Assembly: GCA_937899725.1 (NCBI GenBank)
Contig: CALCCA010000112.1
Coordinates: 34,987 to 98,986, forward strand
Length of the DNA stretch: 64,000 bases
Reading direction: 5' to 3'
Source of the DNA: an uncultured Halomicronema sp.
Lineage (GTDB): Bacteria; Cyanobacteriota; Cyanobacteriia; Phormidesmidales; Phormidesmidaceae
How positions within the stretch are numbered: the stretch's first letter is position 1; each line of letters starts with the position of its first letter. Below, piece after piece: positions 63,949-64,000 of this stretch. The position numbers were made by a program, and so were the translations under genes. Under the pieces are notes generated by a model. The model did no database searches. It saw only the letters and a program-made list of their open reading frames with translations, and was not told the DNA's origin.

Positions 63949-64000
63949 GGGCTTGCTGAAAAAGTCATGCCGCCAAGAGAGCGTTAATATTGGCAGCACT
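63949..64000. mobile_element. Probable end of an insertion sequence
   Basis: The edge GGGCTTGCTGAAAAAGTC begins exactly where avd homology stops. Sequences like this are, as I recall, termini of transposase-bearing insertion sequences in cyanobacteria. Only the first 52 bases are in the window, so the family cannot be named. Confidence 0.45.

Overview
The window is chromosomal DNA of a cyanobacterium. The sequence is full of GCGATCGC (HIP1) octamers. It carries phycobilisome, alkane-synthesis (ado, aar), cyAbrB and rbp-rpsU genes found together only in cyanobacteria. A filamentous Leptolyngbya/Nodosilinea-like lineage is my inference from gene content, not a proven assignment. No rRNA, tRNA, CRISPR array or prophage was seen.

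Layout. 1-300: the tail of a gene that looks like the phycobilisome rod-core linker cpcG, with a strong terminator. 0.5-5.6 kb: a conserved hypothetical, a membrane glycosyltransferase and, convergent to it, a cellulose-synthase-like GT2. 6-12.5 kb: a GST-like protein, a DUF429 protein, a G-rich tract, a phosphohexomutase, a membrane protein and a cyAbrB regulator. 13-15.4 kb: Rrf2 regulator overlapping cobD/cbiB, then pyrR. 15.5-19.5 kb: a geranylgeranyl-reductase-like flavoprotein and an odd fusion of a cyclic-nucleotide-type domain, a degenerate sigma54-activator AAA domain and a NapH-like polyferredoxin. 20-25.4 kb: the conserved ado, aar, accA, SDR, folE block for alkane and fatty-acid synthesis. 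26-31.8 kb: DUF1997, a deacetylase/phosphodiester-glycosidase fusion, a PilB-like protein without an ATPase core, and a 2OG-oxygenase-like protein.

32-51 kb is dominated by two giant minus-strand surface proteins (about 2,223 and 3,798 residues) built of cadherin/CSPG-like modules. Both end in the same 215-residue module of five 42-44-residue repeats, with no RTX repeats and no Sec signal seen. The larger one contains a recently expanded two-module higher-order repeat. 51-53.7 kb is a gene-poor, palindrome-rich zone. 53.7-61.9 kb holds rbp-rpsU, a ClC channel with CBS and Usp domains (gating Glu replaced by Gln), a TldE/PmbA homologue, a LysR/TauE divergent pair, a histidine-phosphatase lipoprotein and a Pepco-like small protein.

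The last 2 kb contain the most notable system: a diversity-generating retroelement (DGR) read on the minus strand as avd, reverse transcriptase, template repeat. The template repeat encodes an Asn(AAC)-rich RGGSWNNN...GFRVVC stretch typical of C-type-lectin/FGE targets, and it lies outside any complete ORF. The variable-repeat target gene is not in the window. The 5' end of avd is cut by what looks like the terminus of an insertion sequence, so the DGR may be disrupted or uncoupled from its original promoter.
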